This document shows positions 26,678 to 36,176 of a stretch of 64,000 bases of DNA, one piece after another. How positions within the stretch are numbered: position 1 is the first letter of the stretch; every line of letters begins with the position of its first letter. The notes under the pieces are model-generated. The model was not told the origin of the DNA, did no database searches, and saw only the letters and a list, made by a program, of their open reading frames with translations. The position numbers were made by a program, and so were the translations under genes. Source of the DNA: a virus; IMG/VR virus record IMGVR_UViG_3300047471_000162, positions 48,904-112,903 of that record; one strand, given 5' to 3'.

Positions 26678-27161
26678 CGAGAGTGTTGACTTCCGTGGTA
26701 AGCTCCTGGTTGACAAGAGCTATAGTTATAGGTCACAGTTTGTAGAGCAACTGCCTATTACTGACTTGGCGCCCTATCTTGAGGCATCTTTTGCTAAGGG
26801 CGTGAAGGCAATCAAGTGGCAGCAGTATGTTCCTGGCTTTAATGATGGCGATCCTTGTGAGTTTACTATTAATGAGGTTTACTTCACAGGTAACGATGAG
26901 GTGGCAAAGCTCTGGGCTGGAGGTCAGAGTGTTGATTATCTTGAGGACGAGAATACTTATCATGATCTAGATTATCTAGAGGATTATGTCTTTGCATTGT
27001 TCAGTTACAGTGATCATCCTGATGGTCTTACTATTGATGCAGATGTTCCAATTGGTTCTGCTGCATTCGAATATGCTGTTCGTGCTGAGTTCGGGGATAA
27101 TACGGAGATTGTTATCACTCCAGAAGCCACGTACACTTTCGACTATGAGTGTGGCCACTAA
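26670..27161 (+). CDS. Unknown acidic protein
   Basis: This protein has 163 residues from GTG 26670, which overlaps the previous stop and has GGGAG 6 nt upstream. It is acidic and beta-rich. It has no recognised domain. Confidence 0.6.
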   Translation: MSDESVDFRGKLLVDKSYSYRSQFVEQLPITDLAPYLEASFAKGVKAIKWQQYVPGFNDGDPCEFTINEVYFTGNDEVAKLWAGGQSVDYLEDENTYHDLDYLEDYVFALFSYSDHPDGLTIDADVPIGSAAFEYAVRAEFGDNTEIVITPEATYTFDYECGH

Positions 27162-27169
27162 GGAGAACA

Positions 27170-27616
27170 TTGCAATCTAATTGGATGAATCAATTGGATC
27201 AGTTCTTTCCGGGTTCTACAACTCCTCTGAACTTTGAAGAGATTATTGTAGACAAGGTTAAGGAACTTGACAGCTGGGATTATAAGCCTTATACATTTCT
27301 GGTCGGTGGAGTTGAGACTGAGTTCTTCTCCATCGGCCAACTCGGAAAGGCCCTAGGAGGACGTAGCCCTAACACCTTGCGTGCTTGGGAAAGAGAAGGT
27401 ATAATAGGAAAATCACCATATGTTAAACCCTCCAGTACACCTAACGGACGAAGAAGAATGTACACCCGAGAAATGGTAGAAGGCTTAGTAGCAATTGCCA
27501 GAGAGGAGGGCATTCTCTGGCCGCATAAGGGCAGTCGTATTAGTAACACTAAATTTTCTGAGAGGGCTATCGAACTATTCAGGAGGTTAAGGCTTGAACA
27601 AAAACAAATGCGATGA
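27170..27616 (+). CDS. MerR-like helix-turn-helix protein
   Basis: The start is TTG 27170 with AAGGAG just upstream, giving 148 residues. The segment [20 protein letters not shown], then AWEREGII, is a MerR/excisionase-type winged helix, followed by [20 protein letters not shown]. It may regulate phage promoters. Its last 23 nt overlap the HNH2 gene. Confidence 0.7.
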   Translation: MQSNWMNQLDQFFPGSTTPLNFEEIIVDKVKELDSWDYKPYTFLVGGVETEFFSIGQLGKALGGRSPNTLRAWEREGIIGKSPYVKPSSTPNGRRRMYTREMVEGLVAIAREEGILWPHKGSRISNTKFSERAIELFRRLRLEQKQMR

Positions 27617-28163
27617 TACCTCATGTGATAGAGAGTCGCTGACTAAAGGTTTTTGTGATAAACATTACCGTCGTTGGAAGAAACACGGCGACTCTAGTAT
27701 TGTGTTGACACCAACACGAAGTATCTGCACTATTGGCGAGTGCGCCAGATTAACTGATGCCCTTGGCTACTGCAAACTGCACTACACTAGATTTATAAAA
27801 CATGGTGACCCATTAAAAACATTGCGTGTTACCTCACCCGCAGGGCAAGCCCGAACCATCACAAATAAATACGGCTATGTGTGGGTACCCTACAACCACC
27901 AACATCCAAATTCTCGACCAGATGGCTACATAGCCGAACATACATTTGTGATGTCAGAGCACCTAGGAAGACCCCTTCTTCCACATGAAAATGTGCATCA
28001 TATCAATGGGCAACGCGATGATAACCGAATCGAAAATCTAGAACTATGGTCCAAGTCTCAACCTGCTGGACAACGTGTCCTGGATAAGGTAGCTTGGGCA
28101 CGTGAGCTTCTAGGAATATACGGAACTAGCGAAGAGAAGGAAGTATATGGCAACCCGCAGTAA
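27594..28163 (+). CDS. HNH endonuclease 2 (free-standing homing type)
   Basis: This 189-residue protein has a TTG start preceded by AGGAGG at 27581-27586. Two tandem zinc modules (C-x4-C-x8-GFC-x2[10 protein letters not shown] and C-x4-C-x8-GYC-x2[10 protein letters not shown]) precede the HNH core [18 protein letters not shown]. The end overlaps the next ATG by 17 nt. It is a clear paralogue of the genes at 15573 and 44470. Confidence 0.87.
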   Translation: MNKNKCDDTSCDRESLTKGFCDKHYRRWKKHGDSSIVLTPTRSICTIGECARLTDALGYCKLHYTRFIKHGDPLKTLRVTSPAGQARTITNKYGYVWVPYNHQHPNSRPDGYIAEHTFVMSEHLGRPLLPHENVHHINGQRDDNRIENLELWSKSQPAGQRVLDKVAWARELLGIYGTSEEKEVYGNPQ

Positions 28164-28473
28164 TGTCAACGAACTTCACACAGAGAGCGAAGGAACTATT
28201 CTTAAGCCTGAGACGACAGTGACAGTAGCTCCTGATAGTATGAACGCTATGAAGGTATCTATTTCTCGTACTTTCAAGATTAATATGGGCAATTACGAGT
28301 CAATGGATTCTTTTGTATCCGTGACTTTGGATGTAACTGAGGGTAGTGATCTAGAGGAGCTGGCTACTAAGTTCGGCGAGACTCTTGACACCCTACAGGC
28401 TCCTGATCTAGAATTGGCCCATCACTTGACCAAGGAACGTAACTCCCTTGTCAAGATTCTAATTGAGAAGTAA
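28147..28473 (+). CDS. Unknown protein upstream of ssDNA-binding protein
   Basis: This 108-residue protein is largely beta in the middle ([31 protein letters not shown]) with a helical C-terminus. The layout (strand pair, SVT strand, helix) recalls small phage proteins found beside SSB genes. No firm family. Confidence 0.6.
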   Translation: MATRSNVNELHTESEGTILKPETTVTVAPDSMNAMKVSISRTFKINMGNYESMDSFVSVTLDVTEGSDLEELATKFGETLDTLQAPDLELAHHLTKERNSLVKILIEK

Positions 28474-28519
28474 TCAACTCCACTTACGCTCTATAGCGAC
28501 CATATAAGGAGAATAATTT

Positions 28520-29290
28520 ATGGCAAAGATGACTCGTACTCGTGTTGCTCCGGCTGAGGACTATGACGAGACCAGTCCTGCGGGATCCGATTCGGAAACT
28601 CAGGATGAGAGTGACTCCAATCCTCATGCTGCTCCAGAGATGAAGCGAAGCGGTATTCGTCGCCCCTCTGGTCCTGTATCCTCTGGCTGGGGAGCACCAC
28701 AGCAGAAGCGAGAGACAGTAAAGGCACCTTATCTCAAGGTTGATCGCACTAAGAAGATCATCAAGCTTCTGGATGCTGAGCCTTCTGTTCGTTTTAAGCA
28801 GCATTATCTGAAGACTCTTAATAAGTTCTATACCTGCATTGAGGTTTATGAGGGTAAGGACCATCCGGATAATGTTGACTGCCCTCTGTGTGACGCCGGG
28901 CACAAGGCATCCGTGAAGTTCATCATGAATGTTATCGAGATGGATCCGGATGCTACTGCTTACGAGGTAAAGACTTGGACTTTTGGTCCTGAGGTTGCTG
29001 GTCATCTTCAGGATATTGGGGAGGATCTCCAGGACAATGACCGTATTCCTGATAACGCCAAGACTATTGACGCAGAGCGTTGGTACTTCAAGGTTTATCA
29101 GGTAAAGGCAGACAACAACCGAATCTCCAATAAGGTTGAGAAGATTTCTGCTTCTCTGCTTCCTGATGAGTTTGGTATGGAACCTCTGAATACCGATGAG
29201 ATTCTTGAACTGGGTAAGGTTCGCTATGGTGATGAGACTGTTTGGATCACCTCTGAGGACAAGCTCCGTGAGGCTGCCAAGTCCCTCTAG
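28520..29290 (+). CDS. Probable single-stranded DNA-binding protein
   Basis: This 256-residue protein has an acidic, disordered N-terminus (to residue 45), then SSGWGAPQQ (Gly56-Trp57-Gly58), a motif shared with other replication proteins. The core has FKQHYLKTLNKFYTCIEVYE followed by CPLCDAGHK, a zinc-containing OB-like arrangement similar to T4 gp32-type SSBs. AAGGAG precedes the start. It sits beside the polymerase and has its own terminator, consistent with high expression. Confidence 0.65.
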   Translation: MAKMTRTRVAPAEDYDETSPAGSDSETQDESDSNPHAAPEMKRSGIRRPSGPVSSGWGAPQQKRETVKAPYLKVDRTKKIIKLLDAEPSVRFKQHYLKTLNKFYTCIEVYEGKDHPDNVDCPLCDAGHKASVKFIMNVIEMDPDATAYEVKTWTFGPEVAGHLQDIGEDLQDNDRIPDNAKTIDAERWYFKVYQVKADNNRISNKVEKISASLLPDEFGMEPLNTDEILELGKVRYGDETVWITSEDKLREAAKSL

Positions 29291-29302
29291 GCACTAGACA
29301 CC

Positions 29303-29348
29303 GAAGCTCCGTACCTGATAAGCTAGCGCTTGTTAGGTACGGAGCTTC
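29303..29348 (+). terminator. Terminator after SSB gene
   Basis: A perfect 14-bp stem GAAGCTCCGTACCT/AGGTACGGAGCTTC has an 18-nt loop and is followed by TTACTTT. It starts 12 nt after the stop codon. Confidence 0.7.
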
Positions 29349-29366
29349 TTACTTTGGAGGATTAAA

Positions 29367-29612
29367 ATGCTTGAAGCAGACGGTAAGTTCTACATGGTCT
29401 ACCGCTATTCCTACGATGGACAGAACAGATACACGGATGCCATCTATCCCGCGAGTGAGTATATTTTTGCTATGGATTATCTTCGTAAGCTTGCTGCCGA
29501 GGATGCTGCGTACAAGTGGAACACTGATGAAGAGCTAAAGAAGATTAATCCGGGTCAATATTGTTATGAGGTTGTGTACTTTGAAGAATTGACTATGAAT
29601 GAGGAGCTGTAA
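29367..29612 (+). CDS. Unknown small protein
   Basis: This 81-residue protein is preceded by TTTGGAGG. It is Tyr-rich and acidic (GKFYMVYRYSYDGQNRY). Coupled to the next gene (TAATG). Confidence 0.6.
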   Translation: MLEADGKFYMVYRYSYDGQNRYTDAIYPASEYIFAMDYLRKLAAEDAAYKWNTDEELKKINPGQYCYEVVYFEELTMNEEL

Positions 29613-29854
29613 TGGCTTACTGCTATGTGATTATGTATAGCATGTACCAGGAAGATTATAGTCATGATCAGGTGGCGCTTGTGCATTCCACTCTCGATCA
29701 AGCAATTGAATGGTTACATAACGGAATGGCCGGAGAAAAGTGGGCCCGACTGGCTCATATAGACGGGACAGGAATTCGAACTCGTCTCATTACAAATTTT
29801 GGCCAACATAATTGGACTGAATACCGTATCGAGAAACATATACTGGGGGATTAA
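29612..29854 (+). CDS. Unknown small protein
   Basis: This 80-residue protein has a small alpha/beta pattern (CYVIMYSMYQED, LVHSTLDQAIEWLHNG). Coupled to the polymerase start by TAATG. Unknown. Confidence 0.6.
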   Translation: MAYCYVIMYSMYQEDYSHDQVALVHSTLDQAIEWLHNGMAGEKWARLAHIDGTGIRTRLITNFGQHNWTEYRIEKHILGD

Positions 29855-31893
29855 TGGATGGTGTGATCTTTACTGCTGAGGAATTGCGGAAGGAGGTAGC
29901 TTACTTCCTGAAGCAGGATGCATTTGCATGGGACACAGAGACAATGGATGGTCCTATTCCAGGTACTCGTGGTATTCCCACGCAGAATAGAGTAGTGTGG
30001 ATTTCCCTTGCCACGTATGGCAGAACTATTGTTGTTCCAATGGGACACCCAAACGGGGATGTTCTTCTTCACCGAGCTCATCGTAAGAAGAATCAGGAAA
30101 CCAAGAAGTTTGAAAGTTTTTCGGCTGTATATGATCCACCGCCAAAGCAGCTTAAGCCTAGTGAAGTATTTGAAATTCTACGTCCGCTATTCTTTGATCC
30201 CTCTATTATCAAGGTAGCGCATAATGCCACCTTCGACTGTATTTCTGTATATAAATATTACGATGCTTTTCCTGTCGGTCCTATTCATTGCTCTCTTACT
30301 CAACAGTGGGTTGGCGATGAGAATATCGGTCAGTTTGCTGGTGGACCACGTCGTGCGAAGAGTAAGGGTCTCAAGGATCTGGTTGATTGGATCTTTGGGG
30401 TGGACTACGATAAGGAAGATGTTGGTAAGTGTGTCGAAGCTCATCCTTTCCACAAGGTAGCTCGCTATGGTCTACTAGACGCACGCTATGACTTCCTTCT
30501 CTGGTTGGAGGGCAACAAGAAGCTCCAGAGAGAGGCTGTAGAGGCCATCTGGGCGCTTGAAAACCAGGTGACTGAGGTTTGCTGCCAGATGGGTCTGATC
30601 GGCGCTCCTGTGGACGTTGTAGCCCTTCAAGCACTGGAGAAGGATCTAGTAGCGAGACTGGAAATTCTGGAGGCCAATGTATATAAGGCTGCTGGTAGGA
30701 TTTTCAATATTGCATCACCAGATCAGAAGCAACTAATTCTTTATGGTCCTATTTCCAGTGGTGGTCAAGGTCTAGAGCCGAAACGTTTCTCAAAGAAAAC
30801 AAAGAAACCTTCTACAGATAAGGATGCTCTTGCTCTTTATGAAGGAAATCCTGTTGTAGATGCTCTGGCTGCTTACTCAGAAGTTTCTAAGCTTCTTAGT
30901 ACTTATGTGCATGGCTATCTTGGGGATCCTGATAATCCTGACAAGCCTTGTTTGATCTTCAATGGGCGTATCCATACTGATCTAGTGCAGTATGGTACAG
31001 TTACTGGTCGTTTCTCTTCTCGTGCTCCGAACCTACAGAATATTCCTGCTCCGAGAACTGAGTTGGGTAAGGCTGTTCGTGGCTTGTTCAAGGCACCAGA
31101 AGGATATAAGCTACTCGTAGCTGACTACGGACAGATGGAACTTCGAATCCTTGCAAGCATGATTGGATTCGGTGGTCTCTTTGATGGTTTCCACGCAGGA
31201 ATTGATGCTCATACACAGACTGCTGCGCTAGTTTATGGCGTAGATACTGACAAGGTGGAGAAATGGCAGCGAGATGCTGCTAAGACTCTTAACTTTGCTA
31301 TTGTCTATGGTGCTCAAAATAAGAAGGTTGCCGCTACTCTCGGTATTTCTGTTGAAGAAGCAGATCAGCTCCTGGATAACCATCGAAAGGCATTCCCTGA
31401 GATTTATGTATTCAGGGATAAGATCATGGCACTCGCTCGCAGCCGTGATAAGTCTCCGTATATTCGTACGCTTATGGGACGTAAGCGTAGGGTTTGGGAA
31501 GTTCTTAAGAGTGTGGCCAATGTGGAGGCTAAGAAGCTTAACTGGTGGACCCCACGTAACCACGCCAAGTGTGTGAGCTATGTCCTAGCAGCGGGAGAGC
31601 GTCAGGTTTTCAATAGCTTGGTTCAGGGTTCCCTGGGGGATATCATCAAGCTTGCAATGGTACGGATGCATAAGCTACTATCAGAAGATGCACTGAAGAA
31701 TCCGGGTCGAGAGATTCAGATGATTCTGTCAGTTCACGATGAGCTTGTAATCCTGTGCCCCGAAGACCGCGTGGAAGAGGGAAGTGCTATGCTTCTCGAT
31801 GCCATGATTGGTACTGAGGTTCAGGAATTGATTCATGTACCTCTTGACATAGGTACGATCAAGGTAGTTGATAGATGGAGTGAGGCCAAGTGA
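29854..31893 (+). CDS. Family A DNA polymerase with 3'-5' exonuclease
   Basis: This 679-residue protein has exonuclease motif I AWDTETMDG (Asp27, Glu29), Exo II HNATFDC, and an Exo III-like YGLLDARYDF. Polymerase motif A is VADYGQMELR (Asp424), motif B is KTLNFAIVYG, and motif C is SVHDELV (Asp629). The 5'-3' nuclease domain of cellular Pol I is absent, as usual in phages. It is the replicative polymerase. Confidence 0.92.
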   Translation: MDGVIFTAEELRKEVAYFLKQDAFAWDTETMDGPIPGTRGIPTQNRVVWISLATYGRTIVVPMGHPNGDVLLHRAHRKKNQETKKFESFSAVYDPPPKQLKPSEVFEILRPLFFDPSIIKVAHNATFDCISVYKYYDAFPVGPIHCSLTQQWVGDENIGQFAGGPRRAKSKGLKDLVDWIFGVDYDKEDVGKCVEAHPFHKVARYGLLDARYDFLLWLEGNKKLQREAVEAIWALENQVTEVCCQMGLIGAPVDVVALQALEKDLVARLEILEANVYKAAGRIFNIASPDQKQLILYGPISSGGQGLEPKRFSKKTKKPSTDKDALALYEGNPVVDALAAYSEVSKLLSTYVHGYLGDPDNPDKPCLIFNGRIHTDLVQYGTVTGRFSSRAPNLQNIPAPRTELGKAVRGLFKAPEGYKLLVADYGQMELRILASMIGFGGLFDGFHAGIDAHTQTAALVYGVDTDKVEKWQRDAAKTLNFAIVYGAQNKKVAATLGISVEEADQLLDNHRKAFPEIYVFRDKIMALARSRDKSPYIRTLMGRKRRVWEVLKSVANVEAKKLNWWTPRNHAKCVSYVLAAGERQVFNSLVQGSLGDIIKLAMVRMHKLLSEDALKNPGREIQMILSVHDELVILCPEDRVEEGSAMLLDAMIGTEVQELIHVPLDIGTIKVVDRWSEAK

Positions 31894-32006
31894 CTAATGA
31901 GTATGCGGAAGACCAGAAGTTCAAGTACCATGTCCTTAACCATAGGGAAGCTAAATGGCCCGGCACTTGTACATGGTGCCGCAAAGAAGTAGATAAGAGA
32001 AAGTAA
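31890..32006 (+). CDS. Very small CxxC protein
   Basis: A GTG-initiated 38-residue frame overlaps the polymerase stop. It is basic and ends with CTWCRKEVDKRK, a possible half zinc site. Kept as a candidate because the GTGA overlap and composition are typical of this genome. Confidence 0.45.
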   Translation: MTNEYAEDQKFKYHVLNHREAKWPGTCTWCRKEVDKRK

Positions 32007-32010
32007 ACAT

Positions 32011-32433
32011 GTGATTCGTGATCCTTTCGAAGAGGTGGAACCTCTGGAGCCCTTGGGTATCCATGAGGTTCTTACCTCCCGTGCCAAGCGTTCAATTATG
32101 TGGGATCTTATCGGTCCCCATAAAATGTGGAATTATTCAGAGAAATATGGTCAGAATCCTGCCAGTCCCGATGTGCTACACCGGGAGTATCTTGATATGG
32201 TTGAGAGAAAGAATCTTCTCTTGCCGTTGAGTAATGCTCTCCCTTTGTTATGTTATATCGCTGCTGAATCTGCTACGGAAGCGATCATTGCCTCTGATGA
32301 GTCCTTCGCAGGAATATCGGATGAGGATCGAATGAAGTTCAGGATGCAGAATGTACAATTAGGTTCTGTTATCACTGAGTCTGTTGTTAGCCACCTAATT
32401 CAGAATGGCTTAATTAAATATGGAGGATATTAA
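32011..32433 (+). CDS. Unknown helical protein
   Basis: This 140-residue protein has a GTG start and is coupled to the next gene (TAATG). It is mainly helical (LPLSNALPLLCYIAAESATE). Its position between polymerase and RNR suggests DNA metabolism, but no motif supports a specific role. Confidence 0.6.
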   Translation: MIRDPFEEVEPLEPLGIHEVLTSRAKRSIMWDLIGPHKMWNYSEKYGQNPASPDVLHREYLDMVERKNLLLPLSNALPLLCYIAAESATEAIIASDESFAGISDEDRMKFRMQNVQLGSVITESVVSHLIQNGLIKYGGY

Positions 32434-32822
32434 TGAGCTTTTGGGCTGAGAAGTTAAATGGTATTACTAATACAACACCGACTCCTCTACCTGTTTCCCG
32501 AGAACTATACGGGATATATACCAACCCTGTCGCACAGCCACAGACAGTATCCACACAGCAGGAATATATCCCAACTGTTAGAATGACTCAGGGCAGTACC
32601 TGCCCGGGTTGTGGAAGTGATAAGTATCTTGGGCGTATAGGTGAGAGAGCAGTATCTTGCGCAGAATGCGGGTATCATCCCCGCTTTGAACAGACAGGTT
32701 ATGGCACTCCCAGTCTCCGTGCGGAATCAGGAGCAGTAACACCAGCACGTCAGTACCATGGTGGCCAAACTATGCAGAAGTCTATCGCTATCCTCAATCT
32801 GGGTGGCGGAGAACATATCTAG
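32433..32822 (+). CDS. Zinc-ribbon protein, unknown
   Basis: This 129-residue protein is preceded by TGGAGG. A clear zinc ribbon, CPGCGSDKYLG then CAECGYHP, lies between disordered Pro/Thr/Gln-rich arms. It could be a DNA- or RNA polymerase-binding protein. Confidence 0.6.
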   Translation: MSFWAEKLNGITNTTPTPLPVSRELYGIYTNPVAQPQTVSTQQEYIPTVRMTQGSTCPGCGSDKYLGRIGERAVSCAECGYHPRFEQTGYGTPSLRAESGAVTPARQYHGGQTMQKSIAILNLGGGEHI

Positions 32823-32871
32823 TAATAATTGAATAGTAAAATTTCCAACTACTATCTCCTGGAGTAAAGTC

Positions 32872-34482
32872 TTGCCTACAGTTATGTCTACATTTGCCTC
32901 AACGGTTTATAAGAATAAGTACGCACATCCCGGAGAGGAGTGGGAGGATACTGCAAGACGCGTAGTGGAAACTGTGGTTAGTCCTCATTTCCCTGAGGAT
33001 GTCGCGGAGTTAACCCAAATTGTTATTGATCGTAAGTTTATTCCAGGAGGAAGATACTTATACGCTACTGGAAAGTCTTTCCATCAGACTCAGAACTGTC
33101 TTCTTCTTACAGTGGAAGATAGTAGAGAGTCTATTTCGCACCTATTCGAACGAGTAAGTTCTGGTCTTATGACTGGAGCAGGTGTGGGTATTGTATGGTC
33201 CAAGTTGCGTGAAAATGGCGCAGCAGTTAATGGAATGGGTGGAAAGTCTACAGGACCCGTAGCCTTTATGAAGGCTGTCAATGAGATTGGCCGCAATATT
33301 ATGCAGGGTGGTTCTCGCCGCTCTGCAATTTGGGCCGGTCTCCATTGGAATCATCCGGATGTCTTTGAGTTTATGTCTGTAAAGGATTGGCCAGAAGAGA
33401 TTGTAGCTATGAAGGCAAAGGACTTCAATGCTATAGCTCCCATGGATATGACCAATATATCTATTATTCTTGATGACTTATTCTTTGCAGCATTTAATGA
33501 TCCTACATATGATTCCCATGATTGGGCGCAGAAGGTATATTGGACAGCTGTGGAGAAGATGCTTTCTACGGGTGAGCCAGGGTTTTCTGTGGATGTTGGT
33601 AAGCATGCTGGTGAACACTTACGTAACGCCTGTACAGAGATCACGTCTGCTGATGACAACGACATCTGTAATCTTGGGTCCATTAATATGGCTCGCGTTG
33701 AATCTCTCGAAGATATGCAGAGGATTGTAGAGTTAGCTACTCGTTTCCTTCTCTGTGGAACTCTGTATTCCAAGGTTCCTTATGCAGAGGTAGCTATTAC
33801 GCGTACTAAGAATCGTCGCTTGGGCTTGGGTCTTATGGGTGTACACGAGTGGCTAGCCGTACGTGGGAAGTCCTACGCGCCCGATACAGAGCTTCAAAAG
33901 TACCTGGAGGTATACCAGCAGTCCCTGTTCATCGCAGAGCGAGCAGCAGACCTTCTAGGCGTTTCTAGACCCATCGCAGCGACTGGCGTAGCTCCCGCTG
34001 GGACGATTGCTATCGTGGCGGAGACCACCAGTGGTGGAGAGCCCGCATATGCACTAGCATTCAAGCGTCGTTATCTTAAGGGCAAGATCTGGAAGTTCCA
34101 GTATGTCATTGAGAATTTTGCCAAGAGACTGGCAGAGCTGGGTGTTGATCCTGACACTATCGATACCGCCTTTTCTCTTGCCAAGGACCCCTCTCGTAGG
34201 CTAGAATTTCAGGCATGGCTACAGCAGTTTGTTGATCAGGGTATCTCTTCTACTGTCAATCTCCCCGCGAAAGACAAGCAGGAGTTTACAACCGAGGAAT
34301 TTGGCACTACACTGATGCAGTACTTGCCCAAGCTACGTGGAGTTACTGTCTATCCTGATGGTGCGCGCGGCGGTCAACCACTTACTGTGGTACCTTACAG
34401 TGAAGCAATCGACTGGGAAGGTTATGAGTATGAAGAGTGGAGTAACGAGAATGCCTGTGCAGGTGGCTCCTGCGGTGTGTAA
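32872..34482 (+). CDS. nrdJ: Class II (B12-dependent) ribonucleotide reductase
   Basis: This protein has 536 residues from TTG 32872 (GGAG 7 nt upstream). Key residues match RNR catalytic subunits: NCLLL (Cys76), RNACTEI (thiyl-radical Cys254 with Glu256) and ICNLGSIN (Cys266). A C-terminal Cys pair (CAGGSC) resembles the reductant-exchange Cys. No small subunit (NrdB) or activase gene is visible, and the length suits the monomeric adenosylcobalamin-dependent class. It supplies dNTPs for replication. Confidence 0.85.
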   Translation: MPTVMSTFASTVYKNKYAHPGEEWEDTARRVVETVVSPHFPEDVAELTQIVIDRKFIPGGRYLYATGKSFHQTQNCLLLTVEDSRESISHLFERVSSGLMTGAGVGIVWSKLRENGAAVNGMGGKSTGPVAFMKAVNEIGRNIMQGGSRRSAIWAGLHWNHPDVFEFMSVKDWPEEIVAMKAKDFNAIAPMDMTNISIILDDLFFAAFNDPTYDSHDWAQKVYWTAVEKMLSTGEPGFSVDVGKHAGEHLRNACTEITSADDNDICNLGSINMARVESLEDMQRIVELATRFLLCGTLYSKVPYAEVAITRTKNRRLGLGLMGVHEWLAVRGKSYAPDTELQKYLEVYQQSLFIAERAADLLGVSRPIAATGVAPAGTIAIVAETTSGGEPAYALAFKRRYLKGKIWKFQYVIENFAKRLAELGVDPDTIDTAFSLAKDPSRRLEFQAWLQQFVDQGISSTVNLPAKDKQEFTTEEFGTTLMQYLPKLRGVTVYPDGARGGQPLTVVPYSEAIDWEGYEYEEWSNENACAGGSCGV

Positions 34483-34619
34483 TGTTTGAGCTATTCTGGG
34501 ATATCTTTTGGATAATTATGGGTTTTGTAGCCCTAGCGCTGCACTGGCCAGTTCTATTGGCTGTATTCTTCTTTATCCTTGCTGGAGTAGTCTGGTTAGA
34601 TATTGATGATCTTTTTTAA
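34482..34619 (+). CDS. Very small membrane protein
   Basis: A 45-residue frame at the RNR stop (TAATG) is almost entirely hydrophobic (FWIIMGFVALALHWPVLLAV) with an acidic tail (DIDDLF). One or two membrane passes. Unknown. Confidence 0.5.
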   Translation: MFELFWDIFWIIMGFVALALHWPVLLAVFFFILAGVVWLDIDDLF

Positions 34620-34650
34620 AAGTGCTAGTTATCACTAGGCAAATGTCAGC

Positions 34651-34684
34651 AGTCCCTGCTAAGGTTGAGGTCTTAGCAGGGACT
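34651..34684 (+). terminator. Perfect hairpin in the leader of the RecA-like gene
   Basis: AGTCCCTGCTAAG/CTTAGCAGGGACT is a 13-bp perfect stem with an 8-nt loop. It is followed by ATGTCTTTAAGAGGAG, that is, weak U content and then the next gene's ribosome-binding site. It may terminate the RNR unit or control RecA expression. Confidence 0.6.
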
Positions 34685-34708
34685 ATGTCTTTAAGAGGAG
34701 ATAAAAGT

Positions 34709-35758
34709 ATGGCGTTAAATGATGGCGTGTCTACCCTTATTGCTCGACTAAATAAGCAGTTGGAGAAGGATGGCAACCCACTTCTCACAACTGCTTCCGA
34801 TATGTTTGTCCCCAAGAAGTTTACATCTGGTCTATTGTCGTTAGATGTAGCGCTTGGTGGTGGGTGGCCGGGAAATCAGTGGGTTGAAGTATACGGTAAG
34901 GAATCCAACGGTAAGACATCTATTATTCTTCGTACGATTGCAGCTAATCAGGCTATTGATCCACATTTCATGACTTTTTGGGTAGCTTCTGAATACTATG
35001 ACAAAGAGTGGGCTATCCAGAACGGTGTAGACACTGATAGGGTCGTAGTTATGCCTACCTCTAATATGGAATTGGGCTACGAAATGTTAATGGAGGCTGC
35101 AAAGTCCCATGAGTTTGACTGCTTAGTTCTAGATAGTTATCCTGCTCTTTCAGCTTCCGAGGAGGAGAAGAAGGGCATGGATGAAAACACCATGACTCTG
35201 GGAGCTAGACGAACTGGTCAATTCTTCCGTAAGGTAGGGGGTACGTTCACTAGTGATCGTCCATATATTGGGTTTTTTGTTAACCAGTTACGTGACGCCG
35301 TGGGTTCTTTTTCCCCTTATGGTACTCCTACCACTACTCCTGGTGGAAAGGCGAAGAACTATGCTTTTTATCAGAGAGTTTTGGTCTCTCGTGACGATTG
35401 GATTAAGGAAAAGGTAGACAATAAGGGAACCATTGAAGTAGGCCAGACCAATAAGTACAAGATGGAAAAGAATAAGGCTGCCGCTCCTAGAGCTGTGGCT
35501 GAGGCTGATTATTACTTCTTGCCTTCTGCTGATAAGGGCTTTGGTCCAGGCCAATTTGACACAGTCAAGGACATCATTACAATGGCTGTACTCTTCAAGG
35601 TAGTTCGCAGAGGTGGTGCATGGTTCTACTACACCCCAGCAGACAGTGAAGCTGAGTTGAAGTGGAACGGCCGCGATGCTATGGTGGAGGCAATTCGTAG
35701 TAACCTTGAGTTGCAAGCAGAGATTACTAAGTTAACTCTGGAAATCGCTACTCAATGA
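34709..35758 (+). CDS. RecA/UvsX-like recombinase
   Basis: The start at ATG 34709 follows AAGAGGAG (earlier GTG 34622 lies upstream of a hairpin and is unlikely), giving 349 residues. Walker A is GKESNGKTS (Gly63-Lys69), FWVASEYYD and VLDSYPALSA mark the Walker B region, and FFVNQLRDAVG matches the L2/motif region of RecA. It performs strand exchange in recombination-dependent replication and repair. Confidence 0.85.
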   Translation: MALNDGVSTLIARLNKQLEKDGNPLLTTASDMFVPKKFTSGLLSLDVALGGGWPGNQWVEVYGKESNGKTSIILRTIAANQAIDPHFMTFWVASEYYDKEWAIQNGVDTDRVVVMPTSNMELGYEMLMEAAKSHEFDCLVLDSYPALSASEEEKKGMDENTMTLGARRTGQFFRKVGGTFTSDRPYIGFFVNQLRDAVGSFSPYGTPTTTPGGKAKNYAFYQRVLVSRDDWIKEKVDNKGTIEVGQTNKYKMEKNKAAAPRAVAEADYYFLPSADKGFGPGQFDTVKDIITMAVLFKVVRRGGAWFYYTPADSEAELKWNGRDAMVEAIRSNLELQAEITKLTLEIATQ

Positions 35759-35765
35759 GGCTATT

Positions 35766-36158
35766 ATGGCTCCTATCGCAACACCTGGTCTTAAGACCAT
35801 AATTGTTACTGGTACTTACCAGAATGCTGTATCCGGGGCGGGTGAGACAGGGTTTGTTAACTTTATCCCATCCGTCCCTTCCCTCACGGATATAACTGAT
35901 CATGTTGAGCTAACAATTCAGCCATTCAGTGCCCCATTACCAGGGACTATTGGTGGAGGAAATAATCAGGGTGGTAATGGACACTTTGCTATTACTATTC
36001 CTACAACAGACAATACGTCTATGTATCCACAGCAATTCACGTACACAATTGAAGAGCTAGTGTCCAACATGGCTAGTAGAACTACTAGAAATGTACAGAT
36101 TTCATCTACTCTTGGTTCTACTGTGGATATCACCACAATTTTGCAACCTTATTTGTAA
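35766..36158 (+). CDS. Unknown beta-rich protein
   Basis: This 130-residue protein is rich in Thr, Gly and Pro with many beta strands (TIIVTGTYQNAVSGAGETG). It looks like a structural or Ig-like fold rather than an enzyme, odd between RecA and RNA ligase. Confidence 0.55.
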   Translation: MAPIATPGLKTIIVTGTYQNAVSGAGETGFVNFIPSVPSLTDITDHVELTIQPFSAPLPGTIGGGNNQGGNGHFAITIPTTDNTSMYPQQFTYTIEELVSNMASRTTRNVQISSTLGSTVDITTILQPYL

Positions 36159-36176
36159 CACTAATTGGAGGCACTA

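Noticed and set aside
32822-32872. Cobalamin riboswitch upstream of the B12-dependent RNR
   Set aside because: Only 49 nt separate the genes and no B12-box is visible.
34622-34709. Upstream GTG start for the RecA-like gene
   Set aside because: It would place the perfect 13-bp stem and an extra ribosome-binding site inside the coding region and adds residues unlike RecA proteins.
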